DNA from: Buttiauxella noackiae ATCC 51607
GTDB taxonomy: Bacteria; Pseudomonadota; Gammaproteobacteria; Enterobacterales; Enterobacteriaceae
Length of the DNA: 64,000 bases
NCBI RefSeq assembly: GCF_001654865.1
Contig: NZ_LXEO01000017.1
Coordinates: forward strand, 310,001 to 374,000
Reading direction: 5' to 3'
In this document: positions 63,380 through 64,000 of the stretch, in pieces
Position numbering within the stretch: the stretch's first letter is position 1
Layout: each line of letters opens with the position of its first letter
Translations under genes and position numbers: made by a program
The notes under the pieces: model-generated
Database searches by the model: none
Told to the model about the DNA's origin: nothing
Seen by the model: the letters and a program-made list of their open reading frames with translations, nothing else

Positions 63380-64000
63380 TGACTGCGCGCCTGACTCGCT
63401 GGCTCAACTCGCTCGATTCTTTTGAGGCAAAAATGTCTCAACTGCCGACCGTGCGTCGTTATGGTCGTTTGACTCGCGCAACCGGTCTGGTACTGGAAGC
63501 CACAGGCCTGCAATTACCGCTTGGCGCGACCTGCATCATCGAGCAGCACTCCAGAGATATCGAGTGTGAAGTCGTCGGTTTTAACGGCCAAAGACTGTTC
63601 CTGATGCCGCTTGAGGAAGTAGAAGGCATTCTGCCCGGTGCGCGTGTTTATGCTCGCGCCACCAGCGAAGGTGGCCTGCATAGTGGCAAACAACTGCCCC
63701 TCGGCCCGGCACTTCTGGGCCGTGTTCTTGATGGCAGTGGTCGCCCACTCGACAGCCTTCCGGCACCGGAAACAACCACGCTTGGTGCATTGGGGGCCGC
63801 CCCGTTCAACCCTTTACAACGAACCCCTATCGAACACGTGCTTGATGTTGGCGTGCGCCCTATCAACGCGCTGCTAACCGTGGGTCGCGGCCAGCGTATG
63901 GGTCTGTTTGCCGGTTCTGGCGTGGGTAAAAGTGTGCTGCTTGGCATGATGGCGCGTTATACCCAGGCCGATGTGATTGTCGTGGGGTTAATCGGCGAAC
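63379..64000 (+). CDS. fliI: Flagellar export ATPase FliI, 3' end beyond window
   Basis: The ATG at 63379 overlaps the fliH stop; 207 codons are visible out of about 457. The translation runs [20 protein letters not shown], then [20 protein letters not shown] and [19 protein letters not shown]; Walker A is [12 protein letters not shown] near residue 178. F1-beta-like ATPase powering type III export of flagellar proteins. Confidence 0.97.
   Translation, partial: MTARLTRWLNSLDSFEAKMSQLPTVRRYGRLTRATGLVLEATGLQLPLGATCIIEQHSRDIECEVVGFNGQRLFLMPLEEVEGILPGARVYARATSEGGLHSGKQLPLGPALLGRVLDGSGRPLDSLPAPETTTLGALGAAPFNPLQRTPIEHVLDVGVRPINALLTVGRGQRMGLFAGSGVGKSVLLGMMARYTQADVIVVGLIGE

Overview
The window is enterobacterial chromosome (Enterobacteriaceae, close to but not E. 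coli or Salmonella). The right half carries the familiar order fliI-H-G-F / fliE / yedD-amyA / fliT-S-D / fliC / fliA-fliZ / tcyJ-dcyD-tcyL-tcyN / sdiA / yecF / uvrY-uvrC-pgsA, plus two tRNA-Asn genes around amn, the cbl-nac regulators and a Salmonella-type scsABCD copper-tolerance operon. The genus cannot be fixed from sequence alone.

Positions 1 to about 30,170 are a large mobile island abutting the 3' end of tRNA-Leu(UAA), in the leuZ-cysT-glyW cluster. Its hallmark is a family B DNA polymerase at 19,591-22,191 with an exonuclease domain and polymerase motifs A, B and C. Together with the tyrosine recombinases, an AlpA-type excisionase, a uracil-DNA-glycosylase-like protein, a WYL regulator, a type I restriction system and the tRNA-Leu location, it matches the pipolin class of self-replicating elements (primer-independent PolB). 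The left end of the island lies outside the window.

Island layout, left to right: a NERD/UvrD-type helicase cut by the window edge; an IS3-family remnant; then a long leftward operon reading hsdM-hsdS-yecA-like-(cold-shock/zinc protein)-hsdR-metallopeptidase-GmrSD-PD(D/E)XK nuclease-Mrr-type nuclease. A core module follows (16.0-25.9 kb): unknown protein, recombinase, AlpA, unknown 200-aa protein, piPolB, WYL regulator, small protein, GTPase, two exported cysteine-pair proteins and a truncated HTH protein. This module is bracketed by a 24-base direct repeat with one mismatch. Last comes a leftward accessory group (DUF2787, two unknowns, zinc ribbon, P4-type integrase) and a rightward UDG-like gene next to the tRNA.

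The WYL regulator appears to own a small regulon: three 17-base copies of a palindrome-like operator (TGGACAGGTTGAGTCCA type) lie upstream of its own gene and upstream of the exported-protein genes.

The chromosomal right half is mostly ordinary. Points of interest there are the cbl-to-ldtA block lying between glyW and pgsA (an arrangement unlike E. coli), a strong 22-base palindrome between uvrY and yecF, a structured intergenic stretch before the second tRNA-Asn, ERIC-like repeats on both sides of fliZ, and an AT-rich accessory insert (LbH acetyltransferase plus a 63-aa protein) between yedD and fliE. Flagellar regulation is readable in the DNA: sigma-28 promoters precede fliC and fliD, and a sigma-28 -10 box precedes fliA.
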